A stretch of DNA of 64,000 nt from assembly GCA_964405435.1 (NCBI GenBank), contig CAYOOD010000040.1, positions 1 through 64,000 on the forward strand. The letters run 5' to 3'. A program made the translations under genes and the position numbers. Of the stretch, positions 50,212-59,385 are shown in pieces. Positions within the stretch are counted from its first letter, which is position 1; every line of letters begins with the position of its first letter. Under the pieces are notes generated by a model that saw only the letters and a list, made by a program, of their open reading frames with translations, was not told the origin of the DNA and did not search any database. The DNA comes from DVEG01 sp964405435. Its GTDB lineage: Bacteria; Cyanobacteriota; Cyanobacteriia; Cyanobacteriales; Oscillatoriaceae.

Positions 50212-51645
50212 GTGAATAATACAGAACGCGACTGGCGTTTGGAAATGCTCAACAGCCTGCTCACCACTCCGCACCGCGAACTCGGAAAGGTGGCAGAAAT
50301 TCACAAATTAATTGTAGAACTCGACCCGATTTTCTACGGACATTTGGCAGTTTGGTATCAGCGCAACGGCGACGTGCGCGATCACAAAGAAGTTTTCGTC
50401 GGCAATTTGCTCACCAGCAACCTAACCGAACACCGCGATGCTGGTTTCGTGATGCTGCAAGAATTTCCGCCTTACGAAGTCGCGCGGATTGTCGATTTTA
50501 TGAAGCAGCACCGGGGCAAAATGCCGCGCAGCGCTCGCACGGCGGTGACGCGCTATCTGAAAGAACGGGAAAAAAATCACCAATTTTTCGATCGCGCGGC
50601 GTTGCGGGGACGAAAAGCGATGAAGCACCTCTACGCAACCCTGCACGTCAAACCTTCGGCGCGGGCGGATGCGGTGCTGTTCAAAGAAAAGCCGCCAGAA
50701 AATAGCCTTGCTTTCATTCTAAAACAATTGGCAAAAGCGGAAACCCCCGCCGAACAAGCGGCTTTAATTGTCGAACACAATATCCCCTACACGATCGCAG
50801 TCGGTGCGGTACGCTCTCTCACCCCAACGGTGCTGGTAGCGCTGATTAATTCCATGTCGCCGCAAGAGGTGATTAACAACCTCAAATCCTTGCAGGCGCG
50901 GGGTGCGATGGAACACCCAGAGGTGAAGAAGCTCATCGATGCGAAACTGGAGGAAGCCGCCAAGAGCGATCGCGTCTCCGCCTTCAAAGCCCGCGTCGCT
51001 GCCGATGTTTCCCAGTTGGATGAAACGACAGCCAAAAAGCTGGAAAAAGTCACCGACGAACAAGTCAAAAAGCGCGGCAAAATAGCCAAACCGACTGGCT
51101 TGCTCATTGACAAATCCGGTTCGATGGAAAATGCGATCGAAGTCGGAAAGCGCCTAGCCGCCCTGATTTCCGGCATTTCCGAAGCGGCGCTATTCGTCTA
51201 CGCTTTCGACACCATGCCCTATCCCGTACAGGCGCAGGGCAAGGAATTGAGCCACTGGGAAAAAGCCTTTCAGCACATCAATGCTGGCGGCGGGACTAGC
51301 TGCGGTTGCGCTGTCGAGGCGATGCGCCTTAAAAAGCAGATTGTCGAGCAATTCATTCTCGTAACCGACGAAGGGGAAAACGCAGCGCCTTACTTTGCGG
51401 AAGCTTACAGCAGTTATTGCCGCAGTTTGGCTGTCATGCCAAATGTGGTCATTGTTAAAGTGGGTTCGGCTAGCACTTGGGTAGAAACCAAGTTGAAAGA
51501 GAAGCAAGTGCCGGTGGAAACTTTCACTTTTGCTGGCGATTATTACTCGCTGCCGAATCTCGTGCCGCTCCTGTCTCGCCCTTCGCGGCTGGAGTTGCTG
51601 ATGGAAATTTTGGATACTGCGCTGCCAGTCAGGGATGACAAGTAA
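50212..51645 (+). CDS. Ro60-like TROVE/vWA protein 2
   Basis: 478 residues, GTG start after CAGGAGG. Paralogue of the protein at 46572: VNNTERDWRLEML, the same TROVE-like block, and a vWA MIDAS DKSGSM with GGTSCG and VTDEGEN. The longer open frame upstream (from 49993) overlaps unit 10 and the preceding gene and is not real. Two different TROVE copies imply two RNP types or a heteromeric assembly. Confidence 0.82.
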   Translation: MNNTERDWRLEMLNSLLTTPHRELGKVAEIHKLIVELDPIFYGHLAVWYQRNGDVRDHKEVFVGNLLTSNLTEHRDAGFVMLQEFPPYEVARIVDFMKQHRGKMPRSARTAVTRYLKEREKNHQFFDRAALRGRKAMKHLYATLHVKPSARADAVLFKEKPPENSLAFILKQLAKAETPAEQAALIVEHNIPYTIAVGAVRSLTPTVLVALINSMSPQEVINNLKSLQARGAMEHPEVKKLIDAKLEEAAKSDRVSAFKARVAADVSQLDETTAKKLEKVTDEQVKKRGKIAKPTGLLIDKSGSMENAIEVGKRLAALISGISEAALFVYAFDTMPYPVQAQGKELSHWEKAFQHINAGGGTSCGCAVEAMRLKKQIVEQFILVTDEGENAAPYFAEAYSSYCRSLAVMPNVVIVKVGSASTWVETKLKEKQVPVETFTFAGDYYSLPNLVPLLSRPSRLELLMEILDTALPVRDDK

Positions 51646-51885
51646 GGAAGTTAGCTTTACTTGAACTCAGGAATCCTGGCAGGAAAGCTTGAGTAAAATA
51701 GAGGGCAATCGCTCTTTATTTTACTCTTTTAATTGCACTTTTTGCACGACCCATAAAACCGAAAAGTTACTCAGTACATTGGTGCTAAAATTTAATAGCT
51801 TGCTGTATTCATAAGTGCCGCATCCTCCTCTGCAAGGACGGTACAGAACTGCACTAATATTGCTTTACTTTTAAAGGTGAACGCC

Positions 51886-52758
51886 ATGAGCAACATGGAA
51901 ACAGCTTACAAAGTCGCAGCCCTCGCCGTGCGGCAACGGTTTGCCGAGCAGCATCCCGAAGCCCTAAAAATACTCGATTCTATTCGTCAGGAGCAGGTTG
52001 CTGCCTATACCGGGAGTTTCGACCAAGTAGAAGAACTGTTGCGCTGTTTGGGCGTACCCGCAACCGTCAATCCAGATGCAAAGGCGCTAAAAGCTCGGAT
52101 CGTTTTTGTCAATTGTTCGCGGGAATATGACAAAGTTCTCCTCGCAGAAATCGGCGATCGCGTCAAAAATGGCTTGTGGCTTGTCACCTCCGATTGGGCG
52201 CTGCATTACGTCATCGAGCGAGCCTTTCCCAATACGGTACGCTGGAATCGCCAATCCACAACCGAAGACGTGATTTCCGTAGAACCTTATCAAAATAGCC
52301 TCTGGTCGGATATCGTCGTATTGGGTGCCGAACCGCAGTGGTGGCTGTGGGGCAGTTACCCGATTGAGGTGGTGAATTCCGAGACAGTGCGCGTCGAAGC
52401 CGCCAGCCACGACTTGCTAGTCAAGCACAATGCCCCCGTGGTTGCCGTGCGGTTCGATTGGGGAGCGGGGCACGTCTTCCACGTCATCAGCCACTTTTGG
52501 GCGAAGCGCAGCGAAACCCCCACCGTGCGGCACAAGGGACTTTGTACCGACTTTCTCAAGGCAGGCATGAAGTTGAGCGACGAGGGCATCGAAAAAGTCG
52601 TGCAGCAAGCTGGCATTGAGCCTGAAAGCGTCAATTTTGCGATGCTCCAGAGTGCGGCAACCGCGACTGAATTGGTGGCGCAGTTGTGCGTGCAGGCAGT
52701 CAGTCAAGAAACTGTCACGCAGCGATCGCTTTACACCCCAGCCAGTAGTACGCTATAA
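51886..52758 (+). CDS. class I glutamine-amidotransferase-fold protein
   Basis: 290 residues, ATG 51886 after AAAGGTG. After a helical lead, residues 65-215 have KARIVFVNCSREYDKVLLAEI, GLWLVTSDWALHYVIERAFP and VVAVRFDWGAGHVFHVISHFW, the pattern of GATase-I/ThuA-like Rossmann folds. The catalytic Cys of true amidotransferases is not evident (C in VFVNCSREYD is misplaced), so it may be a ligand-binding version. The role in the RNP operon is unknown. Confidence 0.7.
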   Translation: MSNMETAYKVAALAVRQRFAEQHPEALKILDSIRQEQVAAYTGSFDQVEELLRCLGVPATVNPDAKALKARIVFVNCSREYDKVLLAEIGDRVKNGLWLVTSDWALHYVIERAFPNTVRWNRQSTTEDVISVEPYQNSLWSDIVVLGAEPQWWLWGSYPIEVVNSETVRVEAASHDLLVKHNAPVVAVRFDWGAGHVFHVISHFWAKRSETPTVRHKGLCTDFLKAGMKLSDEGIEKVVQQAGIEPESVNFAMLQSAATATELVAQLCVQAVSQETVTQRSLYTPASSTL

Positions 52759-52767
52759 TACAATTAA

Positions 52768-52974
52768 CTGCGTGCCCCAACCGTCTGAGCCTACATACTT
52801 AGTACGAGAGGAAGAGTAACGACGACAAAATCGTCGGGCGGTAGCAAGGTTGGCGCGAGGAACCCGGCAGGTAGGCTTGAAAGTAGCCATCCTTTAAAGA
52901 GTGTGTAGCAACTCACCGGCGGAGTTCCAACCAGCGCTGAGAAACCGCGCATAGCTCGGATAACTTGCACGCAG
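52768..52974 (+). ncRNA. Y-RNA-like unit 11: 23S sarcin-ricin loop plus GTPase-associated centre mimic
   Basis: Outer helix CTGCGTGC/GCACGCAG, inner TCTGAGC/GCTCGGA, 3' ACTTG. 52801-52812 is AGTACGAGAGGA, exactly 23S 2654-2665 (sarcin-ricin loop), followed by a short GACGAC/TCGTC hairpin and GGCGGTAGC as in rRNA. 52866-52918 aligns with 23S 1051-1108 (GTPase-associated centre): GGCTT...AGCCATC..TTTAAAGA..G.GTA...CTCAC.GG. The position of A1067 is G. A GGTTGG/CCAACC helix closes the second module. Confidence 0.85.
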
Positions 52975-53021
52975 CTAATTTATCTAATATATATATTTTT
53001 TTGACTTCACGAAAATTTAAT

Positions 53022-53570
53022 ATGATGAGCGAATCTCGGTTAATTAAAATTAGCAAATATCTCAGCTATCACCTCCGCCACCATCCCGATGAAATTGATT
53101 TGGAACTCGACCCCGGCGGCTGGGTTCGGGTGGACGACCTCCTAAATGCTTGTAAAAAACACGGGTTTTCTTTATTCCGCAGCGAACTGGAGGAAGTCGT
53201 CGCCCGCAATGACAAAAAACGCTTTTCCTTCGACTCCACCGGCACATTTATTCGCGCCAATCAAGGGCACAGTGTCGAAGTTGACTTGCAGTTAGAGTCA
53301 ATTGTACCCCCTGACGTACTCTATCACGGAACCGCGCACCGCGCCGTTGAGTCAATTCTTTGCGAGGGTCTGCGAAAAATGTCTCGCCACCACGTCCACC
53401 TATCGGCAGATGCGGAAACGGCGCGAAAAGTCGGTAAGCGTCGCGGGCGTCCGGTTGTTTTTGCAGTCGATGCAAAAGCCATGCACCGGGATGGTTGGCA
53501 GTTCTATTGTTCTGAGAATGCGGTGTGGTTGGTAGATGGCGTTCCGCCAGAGTATTTGCAGCAGATATAA
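53022..53570 (+). CDS. kptA: RNA 2'-phosphotransferase KptA/Tpt1
   Basis: About 183 residues. KISKYLSYHLRHHPDEIDLELDPGGWVRVDDLL is the N-terminal signature (R-H-R type), and LYHGTAHRAVESILCEGLRKMSRHHVHLS the NAD+-binding part. Tpt1/KptA removes a 2'-phosphate from RNA ligation junctions by ADP-ribosylation. Its presence implies that RNAs with 2'-phosphate, or their repair, matter in this system. Annotated from ATG 53022, since the upstream extension overlaps unit 11. Confidence 0.93.
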   Translation: MMSESRLIKISKYLSYHLRHHPDEIDLELDPGGWVRVDDLLNACKKHGFSLFRSELEEVVARNDKKRFSFDSTGTFIRANQGHSVEVDLQLESIVPPDVLYHGTAHRAVESILCEGLRKMSRHHVHLSADAETARKVGKRRGRPVVFAVDAKAMHRDGWQFYCSENAVWLVDGVPPEYLQQI

Positions 53571-53703
53571 TGGAGGTAACAGCGCGCGATCGCCAACCCT
53601 TCCCAAAAATACGTTAAGAGTTTTTAAGCGAGGATCGTCATGCGCTAAAATAACAAAAACCACCTTTTTAAAGCGGCCATAACACCAACAATAAACTAAA
53701 ATT

Positions 53704-54912
53704 ATGGGATCGGGATACTTTGGCAACGAGGAAGATACTCCCAGACAGAACAACCCCCAAAGTCGGGGCTTGCTGGGCGCTGGCTGGCGACCGCTGACCC
53801 GAGATCTGGACTGGGGGTATTTGTGGCATCTTGTCTCTAACGATATGTGGGAGCTGGTTCGCAAGTCGCTAGACATGACTAGCGACCTCGCCAATGCCCT
53901 AGGTCGCAACGAATATGCTTGGTGGGCCAACATTTTGAATGTCTTCTCTGAAGGGACGCGATACGAACTGGATGAATTCTGGAATTACATCACCCCCGAT
54001 CCCCCAGCCCCAGATTATCGCGTCAAAGACGTACTCAGCATTGAAACGCCAGTCATCCAATTAGTCAGCCGCAACAGCATCCCGATCGATTACGTTCTCA
54101 ACCGCCTTCTAGAAATCACGATTTTCAAAATTCTGGATATATTGGGCCGTCCCGACCTGATTACCCAATACTATTTAGATCGGTATTTCTATTTTCCGGT
54201 AGAGCGATTTGTCGGGTGGGAGCGCCTGGAAACGATCGACACGGTTTCTGCTTTTTGGTCGAAGCATCAAGTCTGGCTGCAAATCAACAATAACGGCAGG
54301 GGACGGCGGCAGTACACCCTGATTTCTAAAAATATCGCGCCCCTCGTCAACAAAGCCACTTACAACATGGCTGTCATGCTCAGCGGCTATCAAAGTCGCG
54401 TGGGACAGATTCACAGCCTGTTTCCGATTCGCTCGTTTCCGGCTGACATTCAAAGCTTTACCGACACCGTGCAGCAAGCGGTACTCAATCAAAACCAGCT
54501 AGCCGTACTGGTACACGGCGATCCGGGTACTGGCAAAACTGCTTGGACGCAAGCTGTCGCGAAGGAAGTTCTCACGCCCCTGGGCTATGTGATTTTTATC
54601 CTCGACCACGATGCGGTTGAGAATTTCGTGCCGCCGACTTATTTAGAGCGGATTTGCCTGATTATCAATGAAGCGGATAATTTGGCGCAAAATCGCGCCA
54701 GCGAAGTCGCCCAGCGCAGCAACAAAACCGAACACATTCTGAGTTTGCTGGACGGGACTTTGTATCAGAGCGTGATTGATGAAAATGGCATTCAGGCTCA
54801 GCAGAAGTTGGTGGTTTTGATGACGTGCAACACGACAGAGCGATTAGATCCAGCGGTTTTGCGAAAAGGTCGGGTGGATTTAATCTATGAATTCAATCAC
54901 CGATTTGTGTAA
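53704..54912 (+). CDS. AAA+ ATPase
   Basis: 402 residues. The N-terminal 240 residues are a unique helical region; the AAA domain starts near 255 with Walker A HGDPGTGKT, Walker B ICLIINEAD and sensor LMTCNTTERLDPAVLRKGRVD (arginine finger region). Single AAA module, cytosolic. Fits a remodelling ATPase working with vWA proteins. Last gene of the operon. Confidence 0.85.
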   Translation: MGSGYFGNEEDTPRQNNPQSRGLLGAGWRPLTRDLDWGYLWHLVSNDMWELVRKSLDMTSDLANALGRNEYAWWANILNVFSEGTRYELDEFWNYITPDPPAPDYRVKDVLSIETPVIQLVSRNSIPIDYVLNRLLEITIFKILDILGRPDLITQYYLDRYFYFPVERFVGWERLETIDTVSAFWSKHQVWLQINNNGRGRRQYTLISKNIAPLVNKATYNMAVMLSGYQSRVGQIHSLFPIRSFPADIQSFTDTVQQAVLNQNQLAVLVHGDPGTGKTAWTQAVAKEVLTPLGYVIFILDHDAVENFVPPTYLERICLIINEADNLAQNRASEVAQRSNKTEHILSLLDGTLYQSVIDENGIQAQQKLVVLMTCNTTERLDPAVLRKGRVDLIYEFNHRFV

Positions 54913-54941
54913 TTCTGTGGGGACGCGGCACTGCCGCGTTT

Positions 54942-55280
54942 CTACAGCTTTTCGAGGTCGATGTCTGGATTTACCCAGCTCAAATCCGCTGGCTTTAATG
55001 GCAGAATATCGAGAAACTCTTTCAGATCGGCTGTGATGTCCTGAGATAAGGAATGGACTAATATGTCGGTTCCGGGAGGGCTGACTAAATGGCGTATCAA
55101 ACCGAATTGTTTCCCGGATTCGCTTTCGATTAATGCCACTTTTAGCTCTCCGAGGTCGTCCCGATCGTCGGCGAACTTCAGGCCGCACTTTTCTTCCAGC
55201 ACTTCAGGGTTATGCACGGTTATGGCTATGCACTGATCTAATTGGTGCCAGCGGGATAAATCGACTTGGGTGTATTTCAT
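54942..55280 (-). CDS. conserved hypothetical protein
   Basis: 112 residues, convergent with the AAA+ gene. Mixed alpha/beta, acidic, no motif I recognise. ORF has normal codon use. Possibly a cyanobacteria-specific family. Confidence 0.6.
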   Translation of the reverse strand: MKYTQVDLSRWHQLDQCIAITVHNPEVLEEKCGLKFADDRDDLGELKVALIESESGKQFGLIRHLVSPPGTDILVHSLSQDITADLKEFLDILPLKPADLSWVNPDIDLEKL

Positions 55281-55351
55281 ACGACACTAATGTCTATCTT
55301 TTTGCATCCAAAAGCTTTACAATGATTGGCGCTACCGATACCTGAGTGATT

Positions 55352-56413
55352 ATGCCTCAGCTAAAGATGCGCGTTTGGCTTATTTTGGCAGCGGTGCTGA
55401 TGCTAGCTGGCTGTGCTGCAAATCGCCAGCCGATTTCTAATTCTATTGTAAACGCTCCTCCCGCAGAACGTCCGGCACCGCCTTTGTTGGTTTCCCGGAT
55501 TGCCTTCGGTTCTTGCAACAAGTACGATTTAAAACAGCCGCTTTGGGAGCCGATTGTCAGCAATAAGCCGGATTTGTGGATTTGGCTGGGCGATATTGTT
55601 TACGCCAGCAGCGGCGATATCAGCGCGATGCAGCGCATGTATGAGGGACAAAAAGCCAATCCGGGCTATCGATCGCTCCTGCAAACTGCCACGGTTCTCG
55701 GCGTGTGGGACGATCACGATTATGGCAAAAATAACGGGGGCAAGGAGTACCCCCACAAAGTAGCAAGCCAGCAGCAATTATTAAATTTTCTCGACGAACC
55801 AGCGAACAGCCCGCGCCGGCAGCAAAAAGGCGTCTATGCGGCTTATACTTACGGGCAACCGGGCAAGCAGGTGAAGGTGTTTTTATTGGATGCCCGCTAC
55901 CATCGCGACGAGCCGGGAAGCGATCGCGATACCCTGGGCGAGGAGCAGTGGGCTTGGCTGGAGAAGGAATTGGGCAATAGCAAGGCGCAGGTGAATTTGA
56001 TTGCTTCGGGGATTCAAGTGATTCCAGAAGAACACAAGTACGAGAAATGGGCGAATTTTCCCAAGGCAAGGCAGCGCCTGTTTGATTCGATCGCAAAAGC
56101 TCAGGTGCCTGGGGTGATATTTCTTTCCGGCGATCGCCATTTTGGAGAAATTTCTAAAATCCAGGTAACGCCTGTGGGTTATCCGCTCTACGAGGTGACT
56201 TCCAGCGGTTTGACGCACTCCTGGGAAAAACTGGAGCAAGAACCCAATCGCTATCGGCTGGGGAATTTCTTCAAGTCCCTGCATTTCGGGACGGTGGAAA
56301 TTGACTGGAGCAGCCAGCCGGTTCGCTTGAAATTGCAAATTCGAGATCGATCGGGTACTGTGCAGCGAGAGCAGGCGATCGCCCTACCCGAGTTGCAACC
56401 TGCCAAAAAATAG
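55352..56413 (+). CDS. PhoD-like phosphatase lipoprotein
   Basis: 353 residues. Lipoprotein signal peptide VWLILAAVLMLAGC (lipobox LAGC, Cys near 22). The metallophosphatase part has ISRIAFGSCNKYD-like (RIAFGSCNKY), WLGDIVYAS, WDDHDYG and VIFLSGDRHFGE, matching the PhoD/alkaline phosphatase D group. ATG 55352 is preferred over GTG 55346. Likely anchored in the outer face of a membrane, hydrolysing phosphodi- or monoesters. Confidence 0.88.
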   Translation: MPQLKMRVWLILAAVLMLAGCAANRQPISNSIVNAPPAERPAPPLLVSRIAFGSCNKYDLKQPLWEPIVSNKPDLWIWLGDIVYASSGDISAMQRMYEGQKANPGYRSLLQTATVLGVWDDHDYGKNNGGKEYPHKVASQQQLLNFLDEPANSPRRQQKGVYAAYTYGQPGKQVKVFLLDARYHRDEPGSDRDTLGEEQWAWLEKELGNSKAQVNLIASGIQVIPEEHKYEKWANFPKARQRLFDSIAKAQVPGVIFLSGDRHFGEISKIQVTPVGYPLYEVTSSGLTHSWEKLEQEPNRYRLGNFFKSLHFGTVEIDWSSQPVRLKLQIRDRSGTVQREQAIALPELQPAKK

Positions 56414-56860
56414 ATTTTGCTGGAGGGGGAGAGGGCGAGAGGGGGGCTAGGGTGAGAGAAAGCGCGACAGGTTTGTAACGAGCCCGTTGCTTTTCAAAGT
56501 CAATTCTCTGCGTAACCCCTTAAAATGCTAAAATAGCTGACGCCTAGGCTGGCCACTAAGAGCGATCGCGTGTCAGGGCCACTACATTTCCAGCAGAGGT
56601 CGGTTGGTGAGGCGATTGCACCCGGAAAGCACCACGGCTCAAAAGCAAAGGTCAGCAATGCCCAGCCAGCTAAGTTAAAAAAACCTGAAGTATCGCTTTC
56701 AGAGGCTCTACCGTGTCGGAACAGTTTATTAAGAGTTTGTATCATTTCGAGCGATCGCGCCTCGGAAAGTCTCGTAATTTTGCGGATTTTTTTGAAGCTT
56801 CCCAGTGAGAAAATTTTCTCGAACCTGTAGTTTCTCTCAATTTCTCGAACTGCTGCTTTT
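56414..56860. other. intergenic
   Basis: About 450 bases after the phosphatase gene without a supported gene. A short GAGGGGGAGAGGGCGAGAGG stretch lies near 56424-56450; the rest is unstructured by eye. Confidence 0.45.
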
Positions 56861-57586
56861 ATGCTGGAAACAAGGACTCCTCCAATGAAAAAAGATTTTG
56901 CGACAAAGCGCCTGGATAGATTTGGAGTCATGCCCGATGCTTTTTTAGAAGAGTTTAACACGAAAGATGCCAGCGTCAGGCGGTATTTGTTAAATTCTTT
57001 TACCTTGTTTGCCAGCATTTCTCCAGAGCAGCAGCACCAAATCGTCAACGATCTCATTCAAGCTGAAGTCTTGAATTTAGCGAAAAAATCCCAAACCTAT
57101 ATTCAAAATAAAATTATAGAATTTTTGAGCCCGTTTGGCATCGCCAAATCTATACAGCCCAGTGAGGTAGCCGATTATTACTACAGGTATTATCTAATGA
57201 CTGGGGTCATTCCTGAAGATGTAACGGCTGACTACCTGAGCAATCTCATTGATTTTATTTTGGGAGTAGAAATCGCCAAAATGATTTTATCAATGAGTTT
57301 CATTCAGCAGCAAAGATTGTTTGAAATCCAGGCTAACTATTCAACGCAAGTGATTTTATTTTATCGCTACATCAAACCCATTCGCCGCAAGTTTATTAGC
57401 GATAAAATTATTAAACGCGACAAAAGAGGCGATCACTATTACTCCAGTCCGCCTTTAACTGAAAGCGAAAAGTTAGATTATGTTTTCGAGTTATTTAATA
57501 TGGATAAACTCCTCTATTTGGGCAGTTCTGCCAAGAATTTTACGTTTGACAGAGAATATATATACAGCACCGATCGCGCCGAGTAG
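56861..57586 (+). CDS. helical protein, unknown
   Basis: 241 residues from MLETRTPPMK (MKKDF at 56885 is an alternative start). Almost wholly helical, neutral, no signal peptide. First of a same-strand group with an unknown protein and a ThiF-like enzyme, so a joint role is possible. I do not recognise it. Confidence 0.6.
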   Translation: MLETRTPPMKKDFATKRLDRFGVMPDAFLEEFNTKDASVRRYLLNSFTLFASISPEQQHQIVNDLIQAEVLNLAKKSQTYIQNKIIEFLSPFGIAKSIQPSEVADYYYRYYLMTGVIPEDVTADYLSNLIDFILGVEIAKMILSMSFIQQQRLFEIQANYSTQVILFYRYIKPIRRKFISDKIIKRDKRGDHYYSSPPLTESEKLDYVFELFNMDKLLYLGSSAKNFTFDREYIYSTDRAE

Positions 57587-57662
57587 GGCGATTCGCTCCT
57601 CATTTGTTAAACTAAAAATATTATTAACAACAGCGCTAGAATCCAAGCGGGGAGTGCATTCA

Positions 57663-58499
57663 ATGACTGATATCCGCCAACTCCTCAACCAAATTGCCGC
57701 GCAGGAAACCCAATTGCGCGAAACCCAATTTTTAGCCCCGTGCGTGCGCTCTGGAAAGGTGCGGGCGCGAGTTGCTGGCATGGTTTATACCTTCGCGCCC
57801 GCACCGCGCAATTTTGAAGGATGGGGTATTTTTCAGCCGCTCAATGAAAAGAAAGCTGAGGTGGTAGAAGAAGCCGATTTTCCGCAAATTTCAGAATACT
57901 TGCAACAATTTCCCGCCGTGCGGCTGTGGCTGGTTCGCGTTTTGAAGGGGAAGACGTGGCTGGCATATCCGGCGAATGAATCGGATGCGAAACAGCGATC
58001 GGGTGCTGCCAAGCCCGTGCCGGTGCATTTGGTTGCTGAGGGTGCCCAGTTCGAGCCGATTGTGGCGCGGTGGGATGGGCGCAGTTTCTGGTTTGAGGAA
58101 ATCGATCGCCGTTGCTCACCGATGCCCTCAGAGGAATTGCGCGCGGCGCTGCAACTGTTGACGCCGCCGGAATCCCTGCGCTTTAAGGGGATGACGCCGG
58201 AAATGCGCATTGCCTACGAGCTGGCGGCGCAGCAAGCGAAAGAGTTTGCAGAGCAAATGCAGCAGAAGCGGGACGAGAAACGCCTGCGCTCTGCACTGCA
58301 CTTGGGGGGCGGGACTTTGCAGGAGTTCCGCGATCGCGAGGATTACTGGCTGGTGGAGTGGACGACGGGCGCGGGAGAGCGACACACCAGCGCGATCGCG
58401 AAAAATGACCTCACCGTCGTCAGCGCCGGGATTTGCCTGAGCGGGCTCGACCATCACTTTGACTTGCAATCTCTCGTCGGCGTGGTTGAAGATCGCTAA
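57663..58499 (+). CDS. unknown protein upstream of ThiF-like gene
   Basis: 278 residues from MTDIRQLLNQ. Residues 15-130 look like a small beta-rich domain (CVRSGKVRARVAGMVYTFAP...GWGIFQP), then a helical part. The C-terminus (GGGTLQEFRDREDYWLVEWTT) is compact. Start chosen at 57663 rather than 57480, which overlaps the previous gene. Ends 28 bases before the ThiF-like gene, so one operon is likely. Confidence 0.65.
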   Translation: MTDIRQLLNQIAAQETQLRETQFLAPCVRSGKVRARVAGMVYTFAPAPRNFEGWGIFQPLNEKKAEVVEEADFPQISEYLQQFPAVRLWLVRVLKGKTWLAYPANESDAKQRSGAAKPVPVHLVAEGAQFEPIVARWDGRSFWFEEIDRRCSPMPSEELRAALQLLTPPESLRFKGMTPEMRIAYELAAQQAKEFAEQMQQKRDEKRLRSALHLGGGTLQEFRDREDYWLVEWTTGAGERHTSAIAKNDLTVVSAGICLSGLDHHFDLQSLVGVVEDR

Positions 58500-58526
58500 A
58501 TTCAATTCGCTTTTCTCTAACTGATT

Positions 58527-59165
58527 ATGTCCATTTTCTTTCACGAACAACTCTACAGAACTCCGGCAGTCATGGCAAAGCTGAAAGATTTGCCAGTGAC
58601 GGTGTGCGGGGCTGGGGCATTGGGTGCGAATATTGTGGAAAATTTGGCGCGTTCCGGCTTTAACAAACTCCGGCTAATTGACTGCGATCGCGTCGAGGAG
58701 CGCAATCTCTCCACCCAACCTTACTACCGCTCAGATATAGGGGCATTCAAAGCTAAAATGATGGCAAATATGCTCTACCGATCGCTCGGCGTCAAAGTCG
58801 AAGCGCACCCGAAACAGCTCACTCCAGAAAATGCCGCTCAGTTATTGGCCAATAGCGGCTTAGTCGTCGATACCTTCGACAACAGCATCGGCAGGGGAGC
58901 GGTGAAAGATTGCTGCGCCAGCCACAATATCCCCTGCCTGCACGTTGGATTAGCCAGCGATTATGCCGAGGTGATTTGGAATGAAAACTATCGCGTTCCC
59001 TCTCCCGCTAACGATGATGTCTGCGATTACCCGTTGGCGAGAAATCTCGTCATGCTGGCGGTAGCTGTGTCTTGCGAGGTGATTATCGCTTTTGCTGCGA
59101 CGGAGCAGCGCCAGAATTTTACGGTGACGCTGGGGGATTTTGCAGTCAAGCCTTTTCTATTGTAG
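58527..59165 (+). CDS. ThiF/MoeB-type E1-like protein
   Basis: 212 residues. VTVCGAGALGANIVENLARSGFNKLRLIDCDRVEERNLSTQPYYRSDIG contains the nucleotide-binding GxGxxG and the conserved RN..Q contact residues. The catalytic-Cys zone and C-terminal zinc ribbon of full ThiF/MoeB are reduced. It may adenylate a small sulfur-carrier- or ubiquitin-like protein; none is next to it. Confidence 0.78.
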   Translation: MSIFFHEQLYRTPAVMAKLKDLPVTVCGAGALGANIVENLARSGFNKLRLIDCDRVEERNLSTQPYYRSDIGAFKAKMMANMLYRSLGVKVEAHPKQLTPENAAQLLANSGLVVDTFDNSIGRGAVKDCCASHNIPCLHVGLASDYAEVIWNENYRVPSPANDDVCDYPLARNLVMLAVAVSCEVIIAFAATEQRQNFTVTLGDFAVKPFLL

Positions 59166-59246
59166 AAAGGAAGGAACCGCAGAGGCGCAGAGGGCGCAGA
59201 GGAAGAGAAGAGAATGTCGCGAATCTATTTGAGTCGTGAACCCTCA

Positions 59247-59279
59247 GAAACCCGGCAACTTCGACGAAGCCGGGTTTCT
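59247..59279. repeat. GAAACCCGG palindromic repeat
   Basis: GAAACCCGGCAACTTCG/CGAAGCCGGGTTTC between convergent genes. A similar copy is at 60260-60290. Confidence 0.7.
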
Positions 59280-59385
59280 TGCCTGTACTTCATCGGACTG
59301 AAAACCGCTATAGTGGATTTTTCGGTCAGCCGCGTTTTGACGTTCAGCAGGGCTCGCTCAACGGTCTATTTTCAATCGCCGAATG

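Noticed and set aside
52768..52974. Misassembled rRNA fragment
   Set aside because: Two distant rRNA domains are joined with linkers and closed by the same stem type as the other units.
56500..57057. Minus-strand 185-residue frame
   Set aside because: It overlaps the start of the better supported gene at 56861 and lacks a motif.
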